Shown here one piece after another: positions 1 to 7,945 of a stretch of 64,000 nucleotides of DNA. The position numbers were made by a program, and so were the translations under genes. Under the pieces are notes generated by a model. It made no database searches, was not told where the DNA came from, and worked only from the letters and a program-made list of their open reading frames with translations. How positions within the stretch are numbered: the first letter of the stretch is position 1; each line of letters starts with the position of its first letter. The DNA comes from Sphingobacterium sp. SRCM116780 (GTDB taxonomy: Bacteria; Bacteroidota; Bacteroidia; Sphingobacteriales; Sphingobacteriaceae): positions 806,001-870,000 of the forward strand of contig NZ_CP090446.1 of NCBI RefSeq assembly GCF_021442025.1, written 5' to 3'.

Positions 1-690
1 TCGGAACGTAGCGTTGCCGAGCAAAAGGCAATTGGCGAAACGCTGGCTAGACTAAGTATGCGAATGGGCGTGTTTGTTGTTCCGAAGGGGGGTAACGGTG
101 CCAATACATTAGCAGCAGGAAAGCAGGAGTATATCGATATTTTTCTAAAGGGATGTAAAGAATCTGTTGAAATCGCCAAACGTGTGAATGCCAAATGGGC
201 AACGGTGGTTCCAGGTGACTACCAACGCGAGTTGTCGATTGGGGTACAAACGGGGAATGTGATAGAAGCATTGAAAAGAGGGGCCGAAATATTTGAACCA
301 CATGGAATAACCATGGTGTTAGAACCTTTAAGTGATACCCCTGATTTATTTTTGAGACACACTGATCAGACTTACGAAATTTGTAAGGGAGTGGGTAGTC
401 CTTCGTGTAAAATTCTATACGATATTTATCATATGCAGAAGAATGAAGGTAACATTATTAATAAAATGAATGAATGTTGGAATGAAATTGCGTATATCCA
501 AATAGGGGATAATCCAGGAAGAAAAGAACCAACTACAGGTGAGATTAACTATAAGAATGTGTTCAAATGGCTTCATAATAAGGGATATAAGGGCGTGTTA
601 GGAATGGAGCATGGTGTTTCAAAAAGTGGAAAAGCTGGTGAAGAAACTTTGCTGAACGCTTATAAAGAAGTTGATAATTTCTTAGTGTAA
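1..690 (+). CDS. Sugar phosphate isomerase/epimerase, TIM barrel (5' end outside window)
   Basis: The reading frame is open from base 1, so the start lies upstream; the ATG codons at 58 and 64 are internal. About 229 residues are visible. The sequence resembles the xylose-isomerase-like TIM-barrel family that includes hydroxypyruvate isomerases and ketose epimerases. It has the strand 'TMVLEPL' followed later by 'ILYDIYHMQ' and 'YIQIGDNPGRKEP', which in this family supply the metal-binding Glu, Asp/His and the substrate-binding loop, and a C-terminal 'GVLGMEHG' strand with the last metal-binding Glu. It heads a plus-strand cluster of sugar oxidation and transport genes, so a role in converting an oxidised or keto sugar is likely. 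The exact substrate cannot be read from sequence. Confidence 0.85.
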   Translation, partial: SERSVAEQKAIGETLARLSMRMGVFVVPKGGNGANTLAAGKQEYIDIFLKGCKESVEIAKRVNAKWATVVPGDYQRELSIGVQTGNVIEALKRGAEIFEPHGITMVLEPLSDTPDLFLRHTDQTYEICKGVGSPSCKILYDIYHMQKNEGNIINKMNECWNEIAYIQIGDNPGRKEPTTGEINYKNVFKWLHNKGYKGVLGMEHGVSKSGKAGEETLLNAYKEVDNFLV

Positions 691-783
691 CTTGTACAAT
701 TGTTTTTTTTATGCTAAATTGTCTTAGTAAAACCAATTATTTATAGAATCACTTTTTAAAAACAATAATAACATAAACTTATA

Positions 784-2031
784 ATGTCTACATCAATTAG
801 ATTTAAACTATCGTTCATGATGTTTCTGGAATTTTTTATCTGGGGCGCATGGTTCGTTACATTGGGTACTTACCTAACTAAAAATTTACAGGCACAACCG
901 CTTGAAATAGCGAATGTCTTTTCTACCCAATCTTTGGGAGCGATTATAGCGCCCTTTATTATTGGGATGATTGCCGATCGTTATTTTAATGCGGAACGTA
1001 TATTAGGGGTACTGCATATTATTGGTGCTGTATTGATGTATCAGATGTATAATGCAACAGCAATATCATCATTTTATCCATACGTTTTGGCTTATATGGT
1101 ACTATATATGCCAACATTGTCTCTCGTGAACTCGGTTTCTTTCAGACAATTGAGTAATCCGGAAAAACAATTCTCCAATATCCGTATCTGGGGTACTATA
1201 GGTTGGATCATCGCTGGTCTTTCTATTAGTTATTTATTTAAATGGGATTCAGCAGCTTCTTCTACTGGAGGCGCTTTGAAAAATACCTTTTTAATGGGCG
1301 CAATCGCTTCTTTGGTGTTGGGTCTTTTTTCATTTACGTTACCTAAAACTCCTCCAGTTAAAATTGAATCGGATCAAAAACCATCGTTTGCATCCATTAT
1401 TGGTCTAGATGCAATCAAATTATTGAAAGATAGAAACTTCTTAATTTTCTTTGTTTCTTCAATTTTGATCTGTATCCCTTTAGCTTTTTACTATCAAAAC
1501 GCAAATGCCTTTTTAGATCAAATAGGGATGGAAAACCCGACTGGAAAAATGACTATTGGTCAGATTTCTGAGGTCTTGTTTTTATTAGCGTTACCTATTT
1601 TCTTTACGAAATTTGGTTTTAAGAAAACGATTCTAGTAGGTATGCTAGCATGGGCAGTGCGTTATATTTTATTTGCTTATGGCAATGCAGGAGACCTTTC
1701 TTTCATGCTGTTAATTGGTATCGCATTACACGGTATCTGTTATGATTTCTTCTTTGTTTCAGGACAGATTTATACCGATAGTAAAGCAGGTGTCAAATAC
1801 AAGAGTGCTGCACAAGGCTTGATCACATTAGCGACTTATGGAGTAGGTCAATTAATCGGATTCTGGGTTGCTGGTTTTATAGGAGAAAAATATGCATACT
1901 TGAAAGAATCAAGTGTGGCAGATTTTTGGAAACAAACATGGATTATTCCTGCAGGAATCGCCTTTGTTGTTTTCATTATTTTCTTAGTAGCCTTTAAAGA
2001 TGAAAAGGTAGAAAATAAATTAGAGTCTTAA
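784..2031 (+). CDS. MFS transporter, nucleoside:H+ symporter (NupG-like) family
   Basis: This 415-residue protein is almost entirely hydrophobic with about 12 predicted membrane segments, the size and layout of the NupG/XapB branch of the major facilitator superfamily. The N-terminus with 'FIWGAWFVTLGTYL' is typical of the family. The long cytoplasmic loop falls at about residues 190-210, between the two six-helix halves. In Bacteroidota, relatives are often annotated as nucleoside permeases but sit in sugar clusters, as here between a sugar isomerase and a GMC dehydrogenase. Uptake of a sugar or its oxidised product across the inner membrane is therefore the better guess (inference). The start is the ATG at 784, 93 bases after the isomerase stop. 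Confidence 0.88.
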   Translation: MSTSIRFKLSFMMFLEFFIWGAWFVTLGTYLTKNLQAQPLEIANVFSTQSLGAIIAPFIIGMIADRYFNAERILGVLHIIGAVLMYQMYNATAISSFYPYVLAYMVLYMPTLSLVNSVSFRQLSNPEKQFSNIRIWGTIGWIIAGLSISYLFKWDSAASSTGGALKNTFLMGAIASLVLGLFSFTLPKTPPVKIESDQKPSFASIIGLDAIKLLKDRNFLIFFVSSILICIPLAFYYQNANAFLDQIGMENPTGKMTIGQISEVLFLLALPIFFTKFGFKKTILVGMLAWAVRYILFAYGNAGDLSFMLLIGIALHGICYDFFFVSGQIYTDSKAGVKYKSAAQGLITLATYGVGQLIGFWVAGFIGEKYAYLKESSVADFWKQTWIIPAGIAFVVFIIFLVAFKDEKVENKLES

Positions 2032-2079
2032 TAAGTTTGAATTTTAATAAACAATACTAAACTAAACAATATAAATAAA

Positions 2080-3768
2080 ATGGCTGAAAATAACACTTAT
2101 GATGCAATTGTCATTGGTTCAGGAATCAGTGGTGGATGGGCAGCAAAGGAATTAACAGAAAAGGGTTTAAAGACCTTAATGTTGGAGCGTGGTCGCAATA
2201 TTGAACACGTGAAAGATTATCCTTCGCCGAATAAAAATCCGTGGGATTTTCCGCATGCAGGAGGTCGTACGCAAGAAATGATCAAAGAGCGTCCTGTATT
2301 AAGCAGAGATTATCCTTTGAATGAAAAAAACCTAGATTATTGGGTGAATGAACAAGAAAGTCCTTATACAGAAGTAAAACGTTTCGATTGGTATAGGGGA
2401 TATCACGTAGGTGGTCGTTCTTTGATGTGGGGAAGACAGTCATACCGTCTGGGAGACTTGGACTTTGAAGCAAATTTGAAAGATGGTCACGGTGTAGACT
2501 GGCCTATCCGATATAAAGATATCGCTCCTTGGTATAGTTATGCAGAGAAATTTGCGGGTATCAGCGGTAATCGTGATGGTTTAGATGTATTACCTGATGG
2601 TGATTTTATGCCTGCAATGGCGATGAATATTGTCGAAAAAGATCTAGCAGAACGTTTGAAAAAAGAATATGGTGGTAATCGCCATTTCATTATGGGAAGA
2701 ACAGCTAATATTACGGTTCCTCACCATAACCGCGTCAATTGTCAATATCAGAACCAATGTTGGTTGGGATGTAACTTTGGAGCTTATTTCAGTACACAGT
2801 CAGCAACTTTACCTGCAGCTGTTGCAACAGGTAACTTAACCTTGCGCCCTTTTTCTATCGTAACCAAGATCATTTACGATAAGAATACGAAGAAAGCTAA
2901 AGGGGTAGAAATTATGGATGCAGAGACGAATAAAACTTACGAATTTTTTGCTAAAGTTATCTTCGTAAATGCTTCTGCATTCAATTCAACTTGGGTATTG
3001 ATGAATTCAGCTACCGATGTTTGGGAAGGTGGTCTTGGAAGTAGCAGTGGACAATTAGGTCATAATGTGATGGATCACCATTTCCGTTGTGGTGCCGGTG
3101 GAAACGTAGAAGGTTATTTAGATAGCTACGTATTTGGACGTCGACCAACGGGTCTATATGTACCACGTTTTGTGAATGTAGCCGGAGACGAGAAAAAACG
3201 TGATTATGTTCGTGGTTTTGGTTATCAAGGAGGTGCCGGTCGTGGTCGTTGGTCTGGCGCGGTTGCTGAGATGAGTGTAGGTGGTGCTTGGAAAGATGCG
3301 ATTACGGAAGCTGGCGATTGGAATATAGGATTTACGGCCTTCGGAGAAACCTTACCTTATCATGAAAATACAATTAGTTTAGATAAAACTAAAAAAGATA
3401 AATGGGGGCTTCCTGTTTTATCTATGGATGTTGAAATCAAAGATAATGAAAAGAAAATGCGTGCCGATATGCAGAACGAGATGAAAGAGATGTTGGAGAA
3501 AATTGGCGTAAAAGATGCGTATACATATGACAATGTATATGGTTTTGGTCAAGGTATCCATGAAATGGGTACAGCTCGTATGGGTAGAGATCCAAAAACA
3601 TCTGTATTGAATGGGAATAACCAAGTTTGGGATGCTTTAAATGTCTTCGTAACGGATGGAGCAGCGATGACATCTTCGGGATGTGTTAATCCTTCTTTAA
3701 CGTATATGGCATTAACAGCAAGAGCAGTTGATTTTGCGGTTAGTGAATTGAAAAAAGGTAACCTATAA
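2080..3768 (+). CDS. GMC family oxidoreductase (glycoside/gluconate dehydrogenase large-subunit type)
   Basis: The protein has 562 residues. The N-terminus holds a FAD-binding Rossmann motif (IGSGISGGWAAKEL, residues 12-25) and then 'LERGR'. The middle has 'GGRSLMWGRQSYR', the GMC flavin-attachment region, and 'NRVNCQYQNQCWLGCNFGAY', a Cys-rich segment seen in sugar dehydrogenases of this branch. The C-terminus has 'HEMGTARMG' and 'NVFVTDGAAMTSSGCVNPSLT', the GMC C-terminal active-site signature with the catalytic His and Asn. There is no signal peptide of its own. The Tat-type subunit-3 gene lies two genes downstream, and in known three-subunit dehydrogenases the large subunit is exported bound to that subunit. 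It probably oxidises a sugar or glycoside hydroxyl; the substrate is unknown. Confidence 0.88.
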   Translation: MAENNTYDAIVIGSGISGGWAAKELTEKGLKTLMLERGRNIEHVKDYPSPNKNPWDFPHAGGRTQEMIKERPVLSRDYPLNEKNLDYWVNEQESPYTEVKRFDWYRGYHVGGRSLMWGRQSYRLGDLDFEANLKDGHGVDWPIRYKDIAPWYSYAEKFAGISGNRDGLDVLPDGDFMPAMAMNIVEKDLAERLKKEYGGNRHFIMGRTANITVPHHNRVNCQYQNQCWLGCNFGAYFSTQSATLPAAVATGNLTLRPFSIVTKIIYDKNTKKAKGVEIMDAETNKTYEFFAKVIFVNASAFNSTWVLMNSATDVWEGGLGSSSGQLGHNVMDHHFRCGAGGNVEGYLDSYVFGRRPTGLYVPRFVNVAGDEKKRDYVRGFGYQGGAGRGRWSGAVAEMSVGGAWKDAITEAGDWNIGFTAFGETLPYHENTISLDKTKKDKWGLPVLSMDVEIKDNEKKMRADMQNEMKEMLEKIGVKDAYTYDNVYGFGQGIHEMGTARMGRDPKTSVLNGNNQVWDALNVFVTDGAAMTSSGCVNPSLTYMALTARAVDFAVSELKKGNL

Positions 3769-3787
3769 TCATTATTTATTTTTAATT

Positions 3788-5215
3788 ATGGAAAATAAAA
3801 ATTCAAGAAGAGACTTTCTAAAAAAAGCAGCCATATTTGGTGCTGGTGTTGCCATTGTACCTCGTCATGTTTTAGGAGGTCCCGGTTTTGTTGCTCCTAG
3901 TGATATGTTGAATGTTGCTTCTGTAGGAGTAGGGGGAATGGGGGGATCTGACGTCGCTCACTTTGCAGCAAGTGGAAAAGCAAATATTGCTTTTTTATGT
4001 GATGTAGATACACGCCGTGCAGCGGATTCTGTAAAGAAGTTCCCGAAAGCAAAATTTTATAAAGACTATCGTGAAATGCTCGATAAAGAGCATAAACATA
4101 TCGATGCAGTTTCTGTATCAACACCTGATCATCAACATGCTATTGTTGCCTTGGCAGCGATGCAATTGAAAAAACATGTGTACGTTCAAAAACCATTGGC
4201 TCATGATGTATGGGAAGCTCGCGCGTTGACACATGCTGCGAAGAAGTATAAAGTGGTTACGCAAATGGGTAACCAAGGTTCTTCCGGAGATGGTGTTCGA
4301 CAAATGAGAGAGTGGGTTGATGCCGGTATGATTGGTGATTTGAAAGAAATCTACTGTTGGACCGATCGACCTGTTTGGCCACAAGGAATTCAATGGCCAA
4401 CGCAAAAAGCGGAGATACCTAAAGAGTTAGATTGGAATCTTTGGCAAGGTACTGCTCCTCAAAAAGATTATGTAGAGAAGTTACTTCCTTTCAATTGGAG
4501 AGGATGGTGGGATTATGGAACGGGTGCATTAGGAGATATGGGGTGTCACAATATGGAAGCTCCGTTTAGTATCTATGGCCTTCAATATGTGAAAGATGTA
4601 CAAGCAACAGTGGGTTCTGTCTATGTAGACGAATTTAAACGCGGATATTTCCCTGAAAGTTGCCCCCCTTCAAGTTATGCAGTGATGACATTCCCGAAAA
4701 CTGCAAAAACAACAGGCGATGTGAAACTACATTGGATGGATGGTGGCATTCAACCACCAAGACCAGAAGAACTTGGCCCGAATGAAAAATTTGGTGACGG
4801 TGGTAATGGTATCTTATTTATTGGTACAAAAGGTAAAATTTTAGCGGATACGTATGCTGCGAATCCAAGATTATTACCTACGTCTGCAACTTATACAAAT
4901 CCAGCACAGAAATATGCGCGTGTTAAAGGTGGAGCCGATGGTCACTGGGCACAATGGGTAGAGGGTTGTATTGCTGGTTACGGTAATATGGAAATGTCTT
5001 CTCCTTTTGAAATTGCAGGTCCATTAACAGAAGCTTTATTGATGGCCAACTTAGCGATCCGTGGATCTGACTTAAGAGTTAACGATAAGTATCCAGGAAG
5101 AAATTTACGTTTGTTATGGGATAATGAGAATATGCGTGTGACTAACTTTGATGAAGTAAATCAATTTGTCAAACGTAATTATCGTGCAGGTTGGGAATTA
5201 AATTATACATTTTAA
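3788..5215 (+). CDS. Gfo/Idh/MocA family oxidoreductase with Tat signal
   Basis: This 475-residue protein starts with a twin-arginine signal (SRRDFLKKAA) followed by a hydrophobic stretch, so it is predicted to be exported already folded. The NAD(P)-binding domain follows at about residues 38-160 ('VASVGVGGMGGSDVAHF', then 'FLCDVD'). The family motif 'YVQKPLAHDVWEA' at about 130-145 carries the Lys of the EKP-like site. The C-terminal domain includes 'GALGDMGCHNMEAPF', with the conserved Asp and His. Exported members of this family in Bacteroidota usually keep a tightly bound cofactor and act on glycosides. It starts 19 bases after the GMC gene and is in the same operon. Confidence 0.9.
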   Translation: MENKNSRRDFLKKAAIFGAGVAIVPRHVLGGPGFVAPSDMLNVASVGVGGMGGSDVAHFAASGKANIAFLCDVDTRRAADSVKKFPKAKFYKDYREMLDKEHKHIDAVSVSTPDHQHAIVALAAMQLKKHVYVQKPLAHDVWEARALTHAAKKYKVVTQMGNQGSSGDGVRQMREWVDAGMIGDLKEIYCWTDRPVWPQGIQWPTQKAEIPKELDWNLWQGTAPQKDYVEKLLPFNWRGWWDYGTGALGDMGCHNMEAPFSIYGLQYVKDVQATVGSVYVDEFKRGYFPESCPPSSYAVMTFPKTAKTTGDVKLHWMDGGIQPPRPEELGPNEKFGDGGNGILFIGTKGKILADTYAANPRLLPTSATYTNPAQKYARVKGGADGHWAQWVEGCIAGYGNMEMSSPFEIAGPLTEALLMANLAIRGSDLRVNDKYPGRNLRLLWDNENMRVTNFDEVNQFVKRNYRAGWELNYTF

Positions 5216-5234
5216 GTATTAAAAGAGATTGATT

Positions 5235-5867
5235 ATGAATAGAAGAGAAGCAATTCAACGTGTAGCCATGTTGATGGGCGGTGTTGTCATTGGTTCAAGC
5301 CTTTTTCTTGAGGGTTGTTCTCGTACAGCTACTAAACAGATTGAATCCTTGTTTGAAGCTAAGACGACCGATTTATTAGGTGACTTAGCAGAAGCTATTT
5401 TACCTAAAACATCTACTCCTGGTGCTAAAGAAGCTGGTGTAGGTAGTTTTATTCCAGTAATGGTTAGAGATTGCTATACAGATGAACAACAGACAGTTTT
5501 CATGGATGGTATCAATAACTTAGATAAAAAAGCACAAGAGTTAACGAAGAAAAATTTCTTGGATTTATCCGCTGAAGAGCGTACAAATTTTGTTAATCTA
5601 TTGGATAAAGAAGCCAATGAGTTTAACAAGAAACAAGATGAAGAAACGAAAGCTGAGCGTGAAAAAAATGCAGTAAAGCAAAATGAGTTGTACAGGGATG
5701 TAGAAGAGAAAGCACCTCACTGGTTTACTTTGTTTAAGCAGTTGACACTAACAGGCTATTTTAATTCCGAGTTGGGATTAACAAAAGCATTGCGGTATGT
5801 GAAGATTCCTGGTAAATTTGATGGTAATTATCCATACAAAAAAGGCGATAAAGCTTTTGCACTTTAA
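5235..5867 (+). CDS. Gluconate 2-dehydrogenase subunit 3-like lipoprotein
   Basis: The ATG at 5235 is preferred; an in-frame TTG lies two codons upstream at 5229. The 210-residue product begins NRREAIQR, a twin-arginine-like motif, then has a hydrophobic core ending at 'LFLEGCS', a lipobox-like Cys near residue 28. The rest matches the gluconate 2-dehydrogenase subunit 3 family: 'LLGDLAEAILPKTSTPGAKEAGV' near residues 50-70 and 'TLTGYFNSELG' near 175. In known complexes this subunit carries the Tat signal for the GMC catalytic subunit and tethers it at the membrane. It closes the sugar-oxidation cluster, 19 bases after the Gfo/Idh gene. No cytochrome subunit is visible here. Confidence 0.85.
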   Translation: MNRREAIQRVAMLMGGVVIGSSLFLEGCSRTATKQIESLFEAKTTDLLGDLAEAILPKTSTPGAKEAGVGSFIPVMVRDCYTDEQQTVFMDGINNLDKKAQELTKKNFLDLSAEERTNFVNLLDKEANEFNKKQDEETKAEREKNAVKQNELYRDVEEKAPHWFTLFKQLTLTGYFNSELGLTKALRYVKIPGKFDGNYPYKKGDKAFAL

Positions 5868-5869
5868 TA

Positions 5870-5906
5870 AAAAAAGAGTACTTCGAGAAGAAGTACTCTT
5901 TTTTTT
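5870..5906. terminator. Bidirectional intrinsic terminator
   Basis: A perfect 10-bp stem (5875-5884 with 5890-5899) encloses a 5-base loop, with an A-tract on the left and a T-tract on the right. It lies between the converging sugar-oxidation operon and the thioesterase gene, and can serve both. Confidence 0.85.
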
Positions 5907-6630
5907 ATCTTGTTTCTATTTCTAGAGCAAATGAAATGCGTTGCTGTTTGGCAACAGTCATAAAATATCCCTTCTCTGTTGAATTGCCGTTAATTTCAAC
6001 AGTATTATTGTATCTTAACTCTTTCAAGTAATTCATCTCAATCACTTGTATCTGATTGGTCAATACCAGCTCCATCGGTAATCGATCCATACACCAATCC
6101 AAGTATTTCACATTGTTAGCGTGATTGACAATATCTAAATCAGATATTTTGACGGTATAACTATCGATAGGTTTTACATGCTGTGTAAGATTCAATTTGG
6201 AAAAGGGTTTTTGCGTACTGAATCGCTCTGGAAAAGTTTGGAAATCCCCCAATGGAATCGCCAGTTCTTCAGGGCCTCTTTTAACAGTATTGATGACTGC
6301 CCAGTAAGTCGTTGCGGTAACATACAGCTGTTGATTGACAAATACTTCAAAGTTACGAATGGATTTTGCTCCCTCGAGTTGTTGTATCCACGTTTTTATA
6401 GTGACAGTATCCATCCATTTGGGTAAGCGATTAATTTCTAGGCGGATTCTACTTAATACCCAAGTTTGATTATTTTTGGCCATTTCTCTAAATCCAAAAC
6501 CTACATGTGTAGCATGCTCCCCCGCTGTCAGTTGAAGTAGATTAGAAAGATCTGAATATCTAATTCTGCCATTGGAATAGCACTGTGTAAAATTGATTTC
6601 CCAATCTTTTTCGAATGTTGAATTGCCCAT
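5905..6630 (-). CDS. Acyl-ACP thioesterase (FatA/FatB family)
   Basis: The 241-residue protein has the double hotdog-fold layout of acyl-ACP thioesterases. The first hotdog has 'GRIRYSDLSNLLQLTAGEHA' and 'WVLSRIRLEINRLPKWMD', the latter matching the family pattern of a conserved Trp/Leu/Arg strand. The second has 'VKISDLDIVNHANNVKYLDWCMD', which contains the catalytic-region Asp, Asn and His of plant FatA-like enzymes. It would release free fatty acids from acyl-ACP in the cytoplasm. It is a single gene, converging on the sugar cluster and diverging from the small gene at 6840. Confidence 0.85.
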   Translation of the reverse strand: MGNSTFEKDWEINFTQCYSNGRIRYSDLSNLLQLTAGEHATHVGFGFREMAKNNQTWVLSRIRLEINRLPKWMDTVTIKTWIQQLEGAKSIRNFEVFVNQQLYVTATTYWAVINTVKRGPEELAIPLGDFQTFPERFSTQKPFSKLNLTQHVKPIDSYTVKISDLDIVNHANNVKYLDWCMDRLPMELVLTNQIQVIEMNYLKELRYNNTVEINGNSTEKGYFMTVAKQQRISFALEIETR

Positions 6631-6839
6631 TTACGATAAATTTCAACAAAACTAGTTATTATAATCAAGTCAGTATAATCGTTTTGTAAAATAAATGTTA
6701 ATAACTAAATAGTATTGCGATTTTATCAAGTATTCCTTACATTTAATTAAGGTTAAACATATGTTATCGCAATTAGTAACGTTATATATGAAATACCTTA
6801 TTTAATCAAGTAATTGTCAATTGTAAATTAATAGAAAGT

Positions 6840-7106
6840 ATGATCGGAGAATTGATAGAAAAAGAAGAGATTGCTTCATTCAAAATAGTAGCAGCGAATG
6901 AAGATCAAAGTCAAACGTTTTTAGAGAAGTTAAAAGGAGCTGTGCGGTTGGGAAATGAATTTAAATCGAAGACCTCTATCGCCTTTCAGACGGAAGCTGG
7001 TCCTAAAAGAGTAGAAACGACCGTATGGTCATTATCAGATAAATATCTTCAGATAAAAAGTGGTGTATTGATCCCGTTAAGGTCAATCTTAGCAATAGAT
7101 TATTAA
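6840..7106 (+). CDS. Small conserved-looking protein, function unknown
   Basis: This is an 88-residue soluble protein with no signal peptide or membrane segment, ending in 'GVLIPLRSILAIDY'. The mix of charged residues and beta-prone C-terminal half (VETTVWSLSDKYLQIKSG) resembles small single-domain proteins of Bacteroidota, but I do not recognise the family. It has its own terminator 5 bases after the stop and an approximately 200-base AT-rich upstream region, so it is probably expressed alone. It reads as a real gene because codon use is normal and a terminator follows directly. Confidence 0.6.
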   Translation: MIGELIEKEEIASFKIVAANEDQSQTFLEKLKGAVRLGNEFKSKTSIAFQTEAGPKRVETTVWSLSDKYLQIKSGVLIPLRSILAIDY

Positions 7107-7144
7107 AAAAGAAAAGTGCTGAAAACTCAGCACTTTTCTTTTTT
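7105..7144. terminator. Bidirectional intrinsic terminator
   Basis: A perfect 12-bp stem (7111-7122 with 7127-7138) has a 4-base loop, an A-tract before it and a T-tract after it. It separates the plus-strand small gene from the minus-strand lipoprotein gene. Confidence 0.85.
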
Positions 7145-7167
7145 CTCTTCTGTTTTAAATGTAGCAA

Positions 7168-7929
7168 TCAGCAACCCATTGGATTTTCTAATATGATCAT
7201 TTTTTGCATCTCTTGCCCAGTTTTTTTATCCCTTCCTGTAATTCTTAAAAAATAACGACTAATGCCAACTGCAGATGGGTAATCATGGATTGATTTGATA
7301 TTTTCTAACAAATCATGCCAGTCTGTACCACAGTGCAGTTGAATCGCTTTCTTTAACTCTTCAGTACTAACTTCTGGAAAATACTGTGTTTCTTTGTCTC
7401 CGTAACTCGCCCCAATAAATTGGCCATCATTATTCTTACTTAACAACTTCCATGCTGATGTATAATGTTTCCAGTCCAACAAATCGCAGTGAGGACCTTC
7501 ATTCATGATGGTAACACTCGTTTCGTAGCTTTGCTCAACTTTTAAGTCTGTAAATTTGTCTGAGGATAAGCTGATTTGTTGCCCTTCTATGGATTCTCCC
7601 AGATCTACAGAAAGGATAAGAGAATCTGAGGGGTCTTTATTTGGTTGAGAAGATTGCTCCATCACCACCAATCTATTGATTGCCACCTGTAAATTTGGAA
7701 ATGAAATCGTTGCAATGGTATCCGCAGTTTGTTCTACGGTATTTGGCTCGTATTTCCTCTGTATACCATTCAACTTTATCGTATCACGAACGACTCTATC
7801 TTTCTGAATAATTACTTCCTTTTTGGAAACAGAAGAATTGTTACAGCCAATAAGAAGAAGCAAACTGAATACAGGGCTTATTAATTTAAAAGAGTTTTTC
7901 AGCTGTTTGTTAATGTTGTTATGTTTCAT
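7168..7929 (-). CDS. Putative lipoprotein, function unknown
   Basis: The frame is open from 7959, but the Met at 7929 is chosen because it directly precedes a lipoprotein signal peptide (SPVFSLLLLIGC) and leaves a 16-base gap to the upstream gene instead of an overlap. The mature protein of about 225 residues has no motif I recognise. It is polar and beta-rich, with 'LILSVDLGESIEGQQISLSSDKF' in the middle and 'ISRYFLRITGRDKKTGQEMQKMIIL' near the end. It follows the DKNYY lipoprotein gene in the same direction, so the two probably form an operon of surface or periplasmic lipoproteins. Confidence 0.7.
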   Translation of the reverse strand: MKHNNINKQLKNSFKLISPVFSLLLLIGCNNSSVSKKEVIIQKDRVVRDTIKLNGIQRKYEPNTVEQTADTIATISFPNLQVAINRLVVMEQSSQPNKDPSDSLILSVDLGESIEGQQISLSSDKFTDLKVEQSYETSVTIMNEGPHCDLLDWKHYTSAWKLLSKNNDGQFIGASYGDKETQYFPEVSTEELKKAIQLHCGTDWHDLLENIKSIHDYPSAVGISRYFLRITGRDKKTGQEMQKMIILENPMGC

Positions 7930-7945
7930 GTTGATCACAATCTTC

